In this document: one piece after another, positions 8,355-16,730 of the stretch
Layout of the letters: every line of letters starts with the position of its first letter
How positions within the stretch are numbered: position 1 is the first letter of the stretch
Assembly: GCA_018993155.1 (NCBI GenBank)
Contig: JAGKSX010000112.1
Coordinates: 23,275 to 87,274, forward strand
Length of the DNA: 64,000 nt
From: Hydrogenophaga sp.
GTDB taxonomy: Bacteria > Pseudomonadota > Gammaproteobacteria > Burkholderiales > Burkholderiaceae_C
Direction: 5' to 3'
Position numbers and translations under genes: made by a program
Notes under the pieces: model-generated
Told to the model about the DNA's origin: nothing
The model's input: the letters and a program-made list of their open reading frames with translations, nothing else
Databases searched by the model: none

Positions 8355-9157
8355 CCGAATTGCGCCTTCACGAAATCGCGGATGGCCTGCGCCATGTCGG
8401 GGTCGTCCGTCAGGGCGCGCACCAGGGTCATCTCGCAGCTCTGCGTGGGTGTGAGTCCGTCGCGCACCAGCACGCCCGCGTAGATGAGCACCCGGGTGGA
8501 GGCGCCTTCGTCCAGCCCGCGCTGCTTGAGGGCGCGCGTGCATTGCGCGATGGTGACGAGCTGGCGGGCCAGCGCGGCGTCGATGCCCGCCTCCTGCGCG
8601 ACGATGGCGACCTCGGTCTCGGTGTCGGGGTAGTCGAACTCCAGGGCCGCGAAGCGCTGCCGGGTGGAGGCCTTCATGTCCTTCGCGCTGCTCTGGTAGC
8701 CCGGGTTGTAGGAGACCACCAGCTGGAAGTCCGGGTGGGCCTGGATGACCTCGCCCTTCTTGTCCAGCGGCAGGATGCGGCGCGCATCGGTGAGCGGGTG
8801 GATCACCACCGTGGTGTCCTGGCGGGCCTCCACCACCTCGTCGAGGTAGCAGATGCCGCCATGGCGCACCGCGAGGGTCAGCGGCCCGTCGTGCCAGGCG
8901 GTGCCCTGGGCGTCGAGCAGGTAGCGCCCGACCAGGTCGGAAGCGGTCATGTCCTCGTTGCAGGCCAGGGTGACCAGGGGGCGCTGGAGCTTCCAGGCCA
9001 TGTACTCGACGAAGCGCGTCTTGCCGCAACCGGTGGGCCCCTTGAGCATCAGCGGCAGGCGGTGCCGGTACGCCCGCTCGTAGCATTCGATCTCCTCGCC
9101 CGAGGGCTGGTAGAACGGTTCGGAGCGGATGAGATGGGCGTCCAGGGGTGACTGCAT
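8351..9157 (-). CDS. MoxR/CbbQ/NorQ-type AAA+ ATPase
   Basis: 268 residues. Walker A is GPTGCGKT (residues 40-47), Walker B is ICYLDEVVEA near 105, followed by a sensor-1 Asn (VVSYNPGY) and an arginine-finger region (STRQRFAALEF). The C-terminal helical domain is of the CbbQ type. Cytoplasmic ATP-driven remodelling factor; its partner is the VWA protein encoded directly downstream with a four-base overlap. The start at 9157 gives the standard NorQ/CbbQ length. Located 50 bases after amiE, as the AmiB ATPase is in Pseudomonas, though AmiB is described as ClpA-like and this one is clearly CbbQ-like. Confidence 0.87.
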   Translation of the reverse strand: MQSPLDAHLIRSEPFYQPSGEEIECYERAYRHRLPLMLKGPTGCGKTRFVEYMAWKLQRPLVTLACNEDMTASDLVGRYLLDAQGTAWHDGPLTLAVRHGGICYLDEVVEARQDTTVVIHPLTDARRILPLDKKGEVIQAHPDFQLVVSYNPGYQSSAKDMKASTRQRFAALEFDYPDTETEVAIVAQEAGIDAALARQLVTIAQCTRALKQRGLDEGASTRVLIYAGVLVRDGLTPTQSCEMTLVRALTDDPDMAQAIRDFVKAQFG

Positions 9158-9207
9158 GGAACGGGGTCCTCCGGTGCGGAACAAGGCGCGGTTGGGGGGT
9201 GACGGGC

Positions 9208-10245
9208 TCAGCGGTGCTTCGTCTCTTCGTTCGGAATGCCTTCCATCGGGCACTCGGCGGTGCCGACGGTGGTGCGCGTGAACGACTCGACCATCTCGCG
9301 CGTGGCCTCGGGGTCGTTGACCCACTTGGCGTAGAAGTTGTACGGGCACGCGGCCACGCCCTTGTCCCCGTCGCCCGAGTTGATGAGGCCGGTGTAGCCA
9401 CGGTGCACGAGCTTGAACAGGTGGTTCTGCGACTGGCCGTTCTTGCGCGCGTCGCGGATCAGGCTCTTGGACAGCTCGGCGTACTGGATGCCCATTTCCT
9501 CTTCGCCGCATTCGCCCAGCGTGCGGCCGTCGAAGCCGATCACGGCGGAGTGGCCGAAGTAGGAGTACACGCCGTCGAAACCGGTGGCGTTGGCCACGGC
9601 CACGTACGAGTTGTTCATGAAGGCCATGGTCTTGGCCACCATGATCTGCTGCTCCTTGGCCGGGTACATGTAGCCCTGGCAGCGGATGATGAGTTCGGCG
9701 CCCTTCATCGCGCAGTCGCGCCAGATCTCGGGGTAGTTGCCGTCGTCGCAGATGATCAGGCTCATCTTCATGCCCTTGGGGCCTTCGCTCACGTAGGTGC
9801 AGTCGCCCGGGTACCAGCCCTCGATGGGCACCCACGGCATGATCTTGCGGTACTTCTGCACGATCTCACCCTTGTTGTTCATCAGGATGAGCGTGTTGTA
9901 GGGCGCCTTGTTGGGGTGCTCCTCGTGGCGCTCGCCGGTGAGCGAGAAGACGCCCCAGACGTTGGCGCGGCGGCAGGCGTCGGCGAAGATCTCCGTCTCG
10001 GCACCGGGAATGGTGGAGGCGGTTTCGTACATCTCCTTGGCGTCGTACATGATCCCGTGGGTGGAGTACTCCGGGAAGATCACCAGGTCCATGCCCGGCA
10101 GGCCTTTCTTCATGCCCACCAGCATGTCGCCGATCTTGCGGGCATTCGCCAGCACCTCGGCCTTGGTATGCAGGCTGGGCATCTTGTAGTTGACGACGGC
10201 CACGCCGACGCAATCGTTGCTGCTGGAAATGTCACCATGTCGCAT
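9208..10245 (-). CDS. amiE: Aliphatic amidase (acylamide amidohydrolase) AmiE
   Basis: 345 residues, nearly the length of Pseudomonas AmiE (346) and very similar throughout, starting [11 protein letters not shown]. The nitrilase-superfamily triad is in the exact family positions: Glu59 (FPEYS), Lys134 (QKYRKI) and Cys166 (IICDDGN). It hydrolyses short aliphatic amides such as acetamide and propionamide to the acid and ammonia; it can also act as an acyl transferase to hydroxylamine. Cytoplasmic homohexamer in the family. It lies between the ABC transporter genes and the AAA/VWA pair in one operon, so substrate import, hydrolysis and amide sensing are encoded together. Confidence 0.95.
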   Translation of the reverse strand: MRHGDISSSNDCVGVAVVNYKMPSLHTKAEVLANARKIGDMLVGMKKGLPGMDLVIFPEYSTHGIMYDAKEMYETASTIPGAETEIFADACRRANVWGVFSLTGERHEEHPNKAPYNTLILMNNKGEIVQKYRKIMPWVPIEGWYPGDCTYVSEGPKGMKMSLIICDDGNYPEIWRDCAMKGAELIIRCQGYMYPAKEQQIMVAKTMAFMNNSYVAVANATGFDGVYSYFGHSAVIGFDGRTLGECGEEEMGIQYAELSKSLIRDARKNGQSQNHLFKLVHRGYTGLINSGDGDKGVAACPYNFYAKWVNDPEATREMVESFTRTTVGTAECPMEGIPNEETKHR

Positions 10246-10268
10246 GAAAGACTCCTTGGGGGTTGACG

Positions 10269-10958
10269 TCAGACAGTCAGGAAGGACTTGACCTTTTCCT
10301 GATCCAGATTGGCACGGGGTTCTTCGTGCACGATGCGCCCTCGGTCGATGACCAGGAACCGGTCGGCGAGATCGAGGGCAAAACTGAGCACCTGCTCCGA
10401 CACCACCACGGCAAAGCCGCGTTCCTGCCGGAGCACGTTGAGGGTCTGGGCCAGCTCCTTGATGATGGAAGGCTGGATGCCTTCGGTGGGCTCATCGAGG
10501 ATCAGCACCTTGGGTTCGGAGATGAGCGCGCGGGCGATGGCGAGCATCTGCTGCTGGCCGCCCGAGAGGTTGCCCGCCTTGCGGTGCTTCATGTCCTTGA
10601 GCACCGGGAAGAAGCGGTGGATGTAGTCGGGCACCTCGCGGTGGCCCGAATGCTCGGCGCCCGAGAGGATGTTCTGCTCCACCGTGAGGAAGGGAAACAC
10701 CATGCGCCCCTGGGGCACGAAGGCCAGGCCGTGCTGCACGCGGCGGTGGCTCGGCAAGCCCTGGAGGGCGCGGCCATCGAGCTGGATGTCGCCCGAGCGC
10801 GTGGGCAACAGGCCGATGAGGGACTTGAGCAAGGTGGTCTTGCCCATGCCGTTGCGCCCCATGATGGCCACCGACTCGCGCGCCTGCACCTGGAACGAGA
10901 TGTCGTGGATCACGTGCGATTCGCCGTAGCACACGTTCAGCCGGGAGATGTCGAACAT
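10269..10958 (-). CDS. Urea/amide ABC transporter ATPase, second subunit (UrtE/LivF type)
   Basis: 229 residues, an ABC ATPase of the LivF/UrtE class. Walker A GRNGMGKT (residues 34-41), signature LSGGQQQ, Walker [14 protein letters not shown]; the TEGIQP ending is characteristic of the UrtE subgroup. Partner of the ATPase encoded 11 bases upstream; together they power two LivHM-like permeases. Imports urea or short-chain amides in this operon. The urt or fmd name cannot be decided by sequence alone; linkage to amiE favours short-chain amides. Confidence 0.88.
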   Translation of the reverse strand: MFDISRLNVCYGESHVIHDISFQVQARESVAIMGRNGMGKTTLLKSLIGLLPTRSGDIQLDGRALQGLPSHRRVQHGLAFVPQGRMVFPFLTVEQNILSGAEHSGHREVPDYIHRFFPVLKDMKHRKAGNLSGGQQQMLAIARALISEPKVLILDEPTEGIQPSIIKELAQTLNVLRQERGFAVVVSEQVLSFALDLADRFLVIDRGRIVHEEPRANLDQEKVKSFLTV

Positions 10959-10969
10959 GGGTTGCCTCC

Positions 10970-11770
10970 TCAGTGGCCGAGATAGACGTCGATGACGCGG
11001 GGGTCGGCCTGCACCTGGGCGGCGCTGCCTTCGCTCAGCAGCTTCCCCTGGTGCAGCACCGTGACGCGGTGGGCGATGCGCTTGACGAAGTCCATGTCGT
11101 GCTCGATCACCACCACCGAGCGACCCTTGGCGATGCGGCTGAGCAGGTCACCGGTCTGCTCGCGTTCGCGCGGGCTCATGCCGGCCACCGGTTCATCCAG
11201 CAGCAACAGGGTGGGCTCCTGCATCAGCAACATGCCGATTTCCAGCCACTGCTTCTGGCCGTGGCTGAGCAGGCCGGCGCGGTGGCCCAGGCGATCGATC
11301 AGGAAGATCTGCTCGGCCATGGCTTTCACGCGTTCCACGATGGCGCCGCTGCGCCGGAACGCCAGCGACTGCAACAGGCCATGCATGCGGGGCAGGGATA
11401 TCTCCAGGTTCTCGAAGACCGTGAGGTCTTCGTAGACCGAGGGCGTCTGGAACTTGCGGCCCACGCCGAGGCGAACGATCTGGTGTTCGCTCAGGCGGGT
11501 GAGGTCCCGCCCCTCGAACAGCACGCGGCCGGCGGTGGGCCGGGTCTTGCCGCAGATCATGTCGAGCAGCGTGGTCTTGCCCGCGCCGTTGGGGCCGATG
11601 ATGACGCGCAGCTCGTTGCGCTCGACCGCCAGGCTCAGGTCGTTCACGGCCTTGAAGCCATCGAAGGAGACGGTGAGGTTCTCGACCTGCAGCACGTGGT
11701 CGCGGGTTTGAGAGGGGGTCATGGAAGACGGGGCGTGGGTTGGAACGTGCATGGCGAGTTGGGCGCTCAT
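10970..11770 (-). CDS. Urea/amide ABC transporter ATPase, first subunit (UrtD/LivG type)
   Basis: 266 residues. After a 25-residue polar N-terminal extension comes an ABC ATPase with Walker A GPNGAGKT, the LivG-type insertion (GVGRKFQTP), a signature region HGQKQWLEIG in place of the canonical LSGGQ (typical of UrtD) and Walker B LLLLDEPVAGMSP. The start at 11770 overlaps the stop of the permease gene by four bases, supporting translational coupling. Functions as a heterodimer with the ATPase at 10,269. Confidence 0.88.
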   Translation of the reverse strand: MSAQLAMHVPTHAPSSMTPSQTRDHVLQVENLTVSFDGFKAVNDLSLAVERNELRVIIGPNGAGKTTLLDMICGKTRPTAGRVLFEGRDLTRLSEHQIVRLGVGRKFQTPSVYEDLTVFENLEISLPRMHGLLQSLAFRRSGAIVERVKAMAEQIFLIDRLGHRAGLLSHGQKQWLEIGMLLMQEPTLLLLDEPVAGMSPREREQTGDLLSRIAKGRSVVVIEHDMDFVKRIAHRVTVLHQGKLLSEGSAAQVQADPRVIDVYLGH

Positions 11771-12816
11771 CCGGGGCTCCTCGCGCCGCCGCGGCGGGAC
11801 GACCATTGGTCCTTCAGACCGGCCAGGCCGTTGGGCATGACCCACACCACCAGGATGAACACCGCGCCGAGGAAGTACAGCCAGGCCTCGGGGAAGGTCT
11901 CCGACAGGTAGGACTTGAGAAAGCCGATGAGCAGCGCGCCCACCACGGCCCCGGGGATGGACAGGCGCCCGCCCACCGCGGCGTAGATGACCATCTCGAC
12001 CGAGGCCACCACGCCAATGACGCTGGGCGAGATGAGGCCGACCTGCAGCGTGAAGAACGCGCCGCCCACCGAGGCCAGCACCGCGCCGCAGGCGAAGACG
12101 AAGGCCTTCATGTGCGCGGTGTCGTAGCCGCTGAAGCGCACCCGGTCCTCGCGGTCGCGGATGGCGATCAGGATCTTGCCGAAGCGCGTGCGCACCAGCG
12201 TGAGCGCCAGCAGCATGGCCACGGCCAGGAAGGCCACCTCGACGAAGTACAGCACCCGAAGAGCCTCGTCGCTCAGGATGTCCATGCCCAGCAGCGTCTT
12301 GAAATCGGTGATGCCGTTGGCGCCACCGGTGTCGCCCTGCTGCCCGACCACCACCACCGTGAGGGTGAGCGCCAGGGACAGCGTGACGATGGCGAAATAC
12401 ACCCCGCTGACCCGGCGGCGGAAGATCGCGAACGAGAACAGGTAGGCGATCACCGCCGGCAGCACGAAGATGCCCAGCACGGTCCAGCCCAGCGAGCGGA
12501 ACGGCGTCCACCAGACCGGCAAGGTCTCCACGCTGCTCCACACCATGAAGTCGGGCAGCTCCGGGGCCGAAGCCTCCAGCTTGAGGAACATGGCCATCAG
12601 GTAGCCCCCCAGTCCGAAGAACACGCCCTGCCCCAGGCTGAGGATGCCGCCATAGCCCCAGGTGAGCACGATGCCGATGGCGACGAAGGCCAGCGCCAGG
12701 TACTTGCCGATGAGGTTGAGGCGGAACGGGTCGAGCAGCAGGGGCAGCGCGATGGCCAGCAGGGCGATCAGCGCGATGGCGCTGGCGAAGTCGAGTCGGT
12801 GCGTCTGGGATGACAT
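11767..12816 (-). CDS. Urea/amide ABC transporter permease (UrtC/LivM type)
   Basis: 349 residues with about nine to ten membrane helices and the LivM/UrtC hallmark segments (YGGILSLGQGVFFGLGGY, SGVYFAIVTLSLAL, RFSGYDTAHMKAF). Inner-membrane half of the channel with the permease encoded just upstream. The ATG at 12816 was chosen because it follows the upstream stop at 12822 by five bases; the frame is open further but overlaps the other permease gene. The C-terminus is short and basic. Confidence 0.88.
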   Translation of the reverse strand: MSSQTHRLDFASAIALIALLAIALPLLLDPFRLNLIGKYLALAFVAIGIVLTWGYGGILSLGQGVFFGLGGYLMAMFLKLEASAPELPDFMVWSSVETLPVWWTPFRSLGWTVLGIFVLPAVIAYLFSFAIFRRRVSGVYFAIVTLSLALTLTVVVVGQQGDTGGANGITDFKTLLGMDILSDEALRVLYFVEVAFLAVAMLLALTLVRTRFGKILIAIRDREDRVRFSGYDTAHMKAFVFACGAVLASVGGAFFTLQVGLISPSVIGVVASVEMVIYAAVGGRLSIPGAVVGALLIGFLKSYLSETFPEAWLYFLGAVFILVVWVMPNGLAGLKDQWSSRRGGARSPG

Positions 12817-12821
12817 GGTGC

Positions 12822-13724
12822 TCAGCTCCTGGAACGCACGGCGAACAGGCCGTTGGGACGGAAGTACAGAACCAGGATCACCAGCAGCAGGATGGTGGCC
12901 TTGGCCATGGAGCCGCTCATGAGGAACTCCAGCCAGGTCTGGCCCTGCGCGATGGACAGGGCCGAGAGCGCGGTGCCGATCAGGCTCTGCACGCCGCCGA
13001 AGACGACCACGATGAAGGAGTCGACGATGTAGAGCTGGCCCGTGCCCGGGTTGGTCGAGCCGATCATGGTGAACACGCAACCGGCGATGCCCGCCAGGCC
13101 CGAGCCCAGCGCGAAGGTGAGCGCGTCCACGCGGTGGGTGTCGATGCCGACGGCGCCGGCGATGGCGCGGTTCTGCGTGACGGCGCGCACCTTCAGGCCC
13201 CAGCGCGTGCGGTACAGCAGCAGGTACACGCCCACGGCCACGGCGATCGTCAGGCCGACGATGAAGATGCGGTTGATCGGCAGCTGGATGCCCTCGGTGG
13301 GTTCCCAGGCGCCCGCCAGCCACACGGGCAAGGGCACGCTGACCTCCTGCGCGCCGAACACGGTGCGGTAGGTCTGCTGCAGGATGAGGCTCAGCCCCCA
13401 GGTGGCCAGCAGCGTGTCCAGCGGGCGGTTGTAGAAGAAGCGGATGAAGCCGCGCTCGAGCACGTAGCCAAAGGCGAACGTCACGCAGAACGCGAACGGG
13501 ATGGCCGCGAACAGGTAGATGCCCATCCACTCGGGCGCCCAGTGCTCGAAGCCGCGCGCCGCGAGGTAGGTCATGTAGGCGCCCAGCGCCATCAACTCAC
13601 CGTGGGCCATGTTGATCACGCCCATCAGACCGAACACGATGGCCAGACCGATGGCCATCAGCAGCAGGATGCTGAACAGGCTCACGCCGTTGAACACCTG
13701 CATCACCGCAATGTCGAAACCCAT
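12822..13724 (-). CDS. Urea/amide ABC transporter permease (UrtB/LivH type)
   Basis: 300 residues, about eight membrane helices, with LivH hallmarks (GVINMAHGELMALGAY, FYNRPLDTLLATWGLSL, the RAVTQNRAIA loop that contacts the ATPase, GSTNPGTGQ). It lacks the long N-terminal extra domain and signal peptide of canonical cyanobacterial-type UrtB (over 500 residues), which supports a dedicated short-chain-amide system rather than the general urea importer. It follows the binding-protein gene after 73 bases that hold a GC-rich hairpin. Confidence 0.88.
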   Translation of the reverse strand: MGFDIAVMQVFNGVSLFSILLLMAIGLAIVFGLMGVINMAHGELMALGAYMTYLAARGFEHWAPEWMGIYLFAAIPFAFCVTFAFGYVLERGFIRFFYNRPLDTLLATWGLSLILQQTYRTVFGAQEVSVPLPVWLAGAWEPTEGIQLPINRIFIVGLTIAVAVGVYLLLYRTRWGLKVRAVTQNRAIAGAVGIDTHRVDALTFALGSGLAGIAGCVFTMIGSTNPGTGQLYIVDSFIVVVFGGVQSLIGTALSALSIAQGQTWLEFLMSGSMAKATILLLVILVLYFRPNGLFAVRSRS

Positions 13725-13750
13725 TGACCGACTCCTGAATCGTTGGAATC

Positions 13751-13780
13751 GACCGGCCGCCCACGCGGGCGACCGGCCGG
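13751..13780 (-). promoter_or_regulatory. Intergenic hairpin between binding-protein and permease genes
   Basis: A GC-rich imperfect inverted repeat (core CGCCC-ACGC-GGGCG, with GGCC/GGCC-rich flanks) lies in the 73-base gap after the binding-protein gene and has no U-tract. Such hairpins commonly stabilise the upstream transcript end, giving excess binding protein over membrane subunits. Seen in sequence; the role is inferred. Confidence 0.4.
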
Positions 13781-13797
13781 CCTCCTGCCCCGCGATG

Positions 13798-14982
13798 TCA
13801 AATCTTGGGGAACGGGTTGGGCTCGATCAGGGACGGCGTTTCCCACACGATGTCGAACTGGCCGTCGGCGCGCGCGCGGCCCACCCGCACCTTCTTCCAC
13901 ACGTGGTGGTTGGTGGCGTGCATGCGCACCGTGCCCTCGGGCGCTTCCAGCTCGATGCCGCCGGAGGCGGCGATGACCTTGTCCACGTCGAAGGACTTGG
14001 CCTTCTCCACCGCCATCTTCCAGAGGTACACGCTGTTGTAGGCCACCTGCATCGGGTCGCCGATGACGCGCTCCTGGCCGTACTTGGCCTTGAAGGCCTT
14101 CACGAACTTCTCGTTCGCGGGCGACTTGATGCTCTGGAAGTAACCCATGCAGGCGTAGTAGCCGGCGGCGTTGTCCTTGCCGATGCCCTCGACCTCGTTC
14201 TCCGACACCACGGTGGAGAGCAGCGTCTGCTTGGAGCCGTCGAGGCCCGCGGCGCGCAGCTGCTTGTAGAAGGCCACGTTGGAGCCACCGACCACCGTGC
14301 TGTAGATGCAGTCGGGTTTGGCGGCCTTGATCTTGTTGATGATGGACGAGAACTCGGTGTGGCCCAGGGGCGCGTACTCCTCGCCCAGCACCTTGCCACC
14401 GGCCTTGGTGATGGTGGGCTTGGCGATCTTGTTGCAGGTGCGGGGGTAGATGTAGTCCGAGCCGACCAGGAAGAAGCTCTTGCCCTTCTCGCGCGCCATC
14501 CACTCGACGGCGGCGATCACCGACTGCGTGGCCTCCTGCGAGGGGTAGAACACCTGCTTGTCCTGCTCCTGGCCTTCGTAGTAGGTCGGGTAGTAGAGCA
14601 GGCCCTTGGCGCGGCCCAGCGCCGGCAGGATGGCTTTGCGCGAGGCGGAGGTGTAGCAGCCGATGATGGCCGCGACCTTGTCGCGCTCCAGCAGCTTGCG
14701 GGCCTTCTCGGCGAACACCGAGTTCTCGCTGGCGCCGTCCTCGACCACGACCTCGATCTTGCGGCCGAGCACGCCGCCGGCGGCATTGATTTCGTCGATG
14801 GCCATCTTCTCGGCGTCCACCAGCGAAGCTTCGGCGATCGCGATCGTGCCCGAGAGCGAATGCAACAGACCGAGTTTCACGGTCTCCTGCGCGGATGCGA
14901 TGGCAGGCAGGCCGCCTGCGGCGCCCAGAATCAGCATGGACCCACCGGTCTTCACGATGTCGCGACGATTCATCTCACTCAT
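13798..14982 (-). CDS. Periplasmic urea/amide-binding protein of the ABC transporter
   Basis: 394 residues. The N-terminus MSEMNRRDIVKTGG begins an RR-containing signal (NRRDIVK, Tat-like) ending near ASAQE, followed by a type I periplasmic-binding fold (VKLGLLHSLSGT, IAEASLVDAEKMAIDEINAAGG, GCYTSASRKA, YYPTYYEG, GSDYIYPRTCNK). It is clearly homologous to AmiC of the same operon. It captures short amides or urea in the periplasm and delivers them to the permeases. First gene of the operon: a good ribosome-binding site (AGGAGA, 8 bases before the ATG) and a long leader with a terminator (15,146-15,193). Confidence 0.9.
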   Translation of the reverse strand: MSEMNRRDIVKTGGSMLILGAAGGLPAIASAQETVKLGLLHSLSGTIAIAEASLVDAEKMAIDEINAAGGVLGRKIEVVVEDGASENSVFAEKARKLLERDKVAAIIGCYTSASRKAILPALGRAKGLLYYPTYYEGQEQDKQVFYPSQEATQSVIAAVEWMAREKGKSFFLVGSDYIYPRTCNKIAKPTITKAGGKVLGEEYAPLGHTEFSSIINKIKAAKPDCIYSTVVGGSNVAFYKQLRAAGLDGSKQTLLSTVVSENEVEGIGKDNAAGYYACMGYFQSIKSPANEKFVKAFKAKYGQERVIGDPMQVAYNSVYLWKMAVEKAKSFDVDKVIAASGGIELEAPEGTVRMHATNHHVWKKVRVGRARADGQFDIVWETPSLIEPNPFPKI

Positions 14983-15145
14983 GGCCTTGTCTCCTAGCGT
15001 TGGTATGGACGGATTGAGAACCTGCCACCCCCGGGGTGGCTGACAAGCAGCCGGTCACATCCACGCCTTCGTGCCAGACACGCGCAGGGCTCCGCCAGCG
15101 GATGCAGGCCATGGCCTGTCCGGAACCCATGCGAACGAGCAGAAC

Positions 15146-15193
15146 AAAAAAAAGCCCGAACCGGTGTTCAAACCGGTTCGGGCTTTCTTGCCC
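15146..15193 (-). terminator. Leader terminator with overlapping anti-terminator hairpin (probable AmiR/ANTAR target)
   Basis: On the minus strand, about 165 bases upstream of the first structural gene, lies a perfect 15-bp stem (15151-15165 with 15172-15186) with a 6-base loop, followed by eight U residues (15146-15153): a textbook intrinsic terminator. Just upstream in the transcript, GGGC-AAGAAA-GCCC (15180-15193) forms a six-base-loop hairpin that shares bases with the terminator stem, so the two are mutually exclusive. ANTAR proteins act by stabilising hexaloop hairpins that overlap a terminator. The operon encodes an ANTAR regulator, so control by amide-released antitermination is a strong inference. 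The loop does not perfectly match the usual A1/G4 hexaloop pattern. Confidence 0.75.
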
Positions 15194-15353
15194 AACACCT
15201 GACTGGCAGCACTGGCAGTCGGCGTCGATGAATGCGTGACAACTTCTTGTCAGCGCGCATCTTCCTGTTCAGGCCATCGGGCCGCCATAGGAAATCCACC
15301 AACTAGACAAGGGGGCGCCGTCGGTGGTATTCGCGCAGCGCCCGCACGGGTGC

Positions 15354-16610
15354 TCACGCCCGCGAGTACACCAGCCCCGAGGCCACGCCGCCGAACAGGT
15401 CGCCCTCCACCAGCGGCACACCGGCGAACTCGGCCTGCAGCGCGAGCTGGAAAGGCCGCAGGGCCGACGAACCACCCGTGAGGTAGATCGCGTCCAGCGA
15501 GGCATCGCCCAGCCCGGCGCGCCGCACGCATTCGCGCGCGCATTGCACCGCGCGCGCCAGCAGCGCGTCCAGATGCGCCGCCATGTCGCCCGGCGCGAGT
15601 TCGGCGGCCAGGCCCGGCTCCACACCCGACAGGTCCACCGGGGTCGGCGCGTCCTGCAGCGAGCAGCGGATCTTGGCCTGCTCCACCTCGTGCGCGATGC
15701 GGTGCCCATCGCGCTGCCGCAGCACGCGCATCAGGCGCTCGTGCAGACGCACATCGGTGTAGTTCACGCGCAGCCCCTGCGCCTGACTGAGCGCGCGCGG
15801 CAGGTACAGCCACTGGATCAGGTGCCAGGTGGACAGGTCCATGAACACGCGGTTGGGCACTTCCCGGCCCTGCGGCCCGTGGTGCCGGTAGCCCAGCAGC
15901 GGCATCACGCGCGCCAGGCTCAGGCGCTGGTCGAAGTCCGTGCCACCGATGTGCACACCCGCCGTGGCCAGCACGTCGCCGCTGCGGTCGGCCCGCGCCA
16001 TGCGCTGCGGGCCCAGGCGCACCACCGTGAAGTCCGATGTGCCCCCGCCCACGTCCACCACCAGCACCAGGCTTTCGCGCGTGAGGCGGCGCTCGTGGTC
16101 CAGCGCGGCGGCGATCGGCTCGAACTGGAACGACACGGCCTCGAAACCGACGGCCAGCGCCGCCTCGTGCAGCGACTGCTGGGCCAAGGCGTCGTGCTCG
16201 GGGTCGTCGTCCACGAAGTGCACCGGCCGACCCATCACCACGCGCGTGGGTGCGTGGCCCAGCGTGCGCGCGGCGCGCTCGCGCAGCTCGGCCAGGAAGA
16301 TCTCCACGATCTGCTGGAAGCTCACCTGCTGGTGGTTCACCTCCGTGGATTCGTTCAGCAGCGGGCTGCCGAGCAGGCTCTTGAGCGAGCGCAGCAGGCG
16401 CCCTTCGGTGCCGCTGAGGTAATGCGCCACGGCATCGCGGCCGAAGTGCGTTTGGCGGTCTTCGACGTTGAAGAACACCGCCGTGGGCAGGTTCGTGGCC
16501 TCGCCTTCGAGCGGCAGCAGCCGGGAGGTGCCGCCGGCATCGGCCCAGGAAACAGCGGAATTGGAGGTGCCGAAGTCGATGCCCAGCGTGCCGGGTGAAG
16601 GAGCGTGCAT
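15354..16610 (-). CDS. Hsp70-family protein, YegD-like
   Basis: 418 residues consisting of an actin/Hsp70 ATPase domain only, with no peptide-binding domain. Phosphate-1 GIDFGTSNSAV, connect-1/phosphate-2 VVDVGGGTSDFTVV, adenosine motif YLTGGSSALRP. E. coli YegD (about 450 residues) has the same architecture and similar signatures (GRPVHF, FQFEPIAAALD, GGTDFD). Cytoplasmic; the client and role are unknown in the family. The ATG at 16610 is chosen because the family begins about here; the frame upstream runs through the intergenic region and the opposite gene. Monocistronic and divergent from the gene at 16,731. Confidence 0.87.
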   Translation of the reverse strand: MHAPSPGTLGIDFGTSNSAVSWADAGGTSRLLPLEGEATNLPTAVFFNVEDRQTHFGRDAVAHYLSGTEGRLLRSLKSLLGSPLLNESTEVNHQQVSFQQIVEIFLAELRERAARTLGHAPTRVVMGRPVHFVDDDPEHDALAQQSLHEAALAVGFEAVSFQFEPIAAALDHERRLTRESLVLVVDVGGGTSDFTVVRLGPQRMARADRSGDVLATAGVHIGGTDFDQRLSLARVMPLLGYRHHGPQGREVPNRVFMDLSTWHLIQWLYLPRALSQAQGLRVNYTDVRLHERLMRVLRQRDGHRIAHEVEQAKIRCSLQDAPTPVDLSGVEPGLAAELAPGDMAAHLDALLARAVQCARECVRRAGLGDASLDAIYLTGGSSALRPFQLALQAEFAGVPLVEGDLFGGVASGLVYSRA

Positions 16611-16670
16611 GAAAAAGAAGGCTGCCGATGAGGAGGCGCGATTCTGCCACCGTGCCGAGCCTCCTCGGGC

Positions 16671-16696
16671 CGAACCATCCGCCACGGCGGCCCACT
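16671..16696 (+). promoter_or_regulatory. Promoter-like element shared with the gene at 34,498 (ECF-sigma/hrp-box-like)
   Basis: CGAACC at 16671-16676, a 15-base spacer and CCAC at 16692-16695, 36 bases before the ATG at 16731. The sequence shares CGAACCATC, then ACGGC, then CACT at identical spacing with 34416-34441, upstream of the other orphan gene. The shape resembles the hrp box (GGAACC, 15-17 bases, CCAC) and other ECF-sigma promoters whose -35 contains GAAC. No statistics were run. Confidence 0.4.
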
Positions 16697-16730
16697 TGAC
16701 CAGTCTCTCCCTTCTTTCTCTCTGACCGAC

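Noticed and set aside
6648-9401. A 917-codon open frame extending the VWA gene far upstream
   Set aside because: The extension lies in antisense-independent overlap with the AAA ATPase gene, has no conserved character, and the ATG at 8354 gives the usual NorD-like protein with a four-base overlap.
10269-14982. Calling the ABC genes a canonical urt urea transporter
   Set aside because: The UrtB-like subunit lacks the large N-terminal region of true UrtB and the operon encodes AmiE and AmiC/AmiR rather than urease; kept as urea/amide type.
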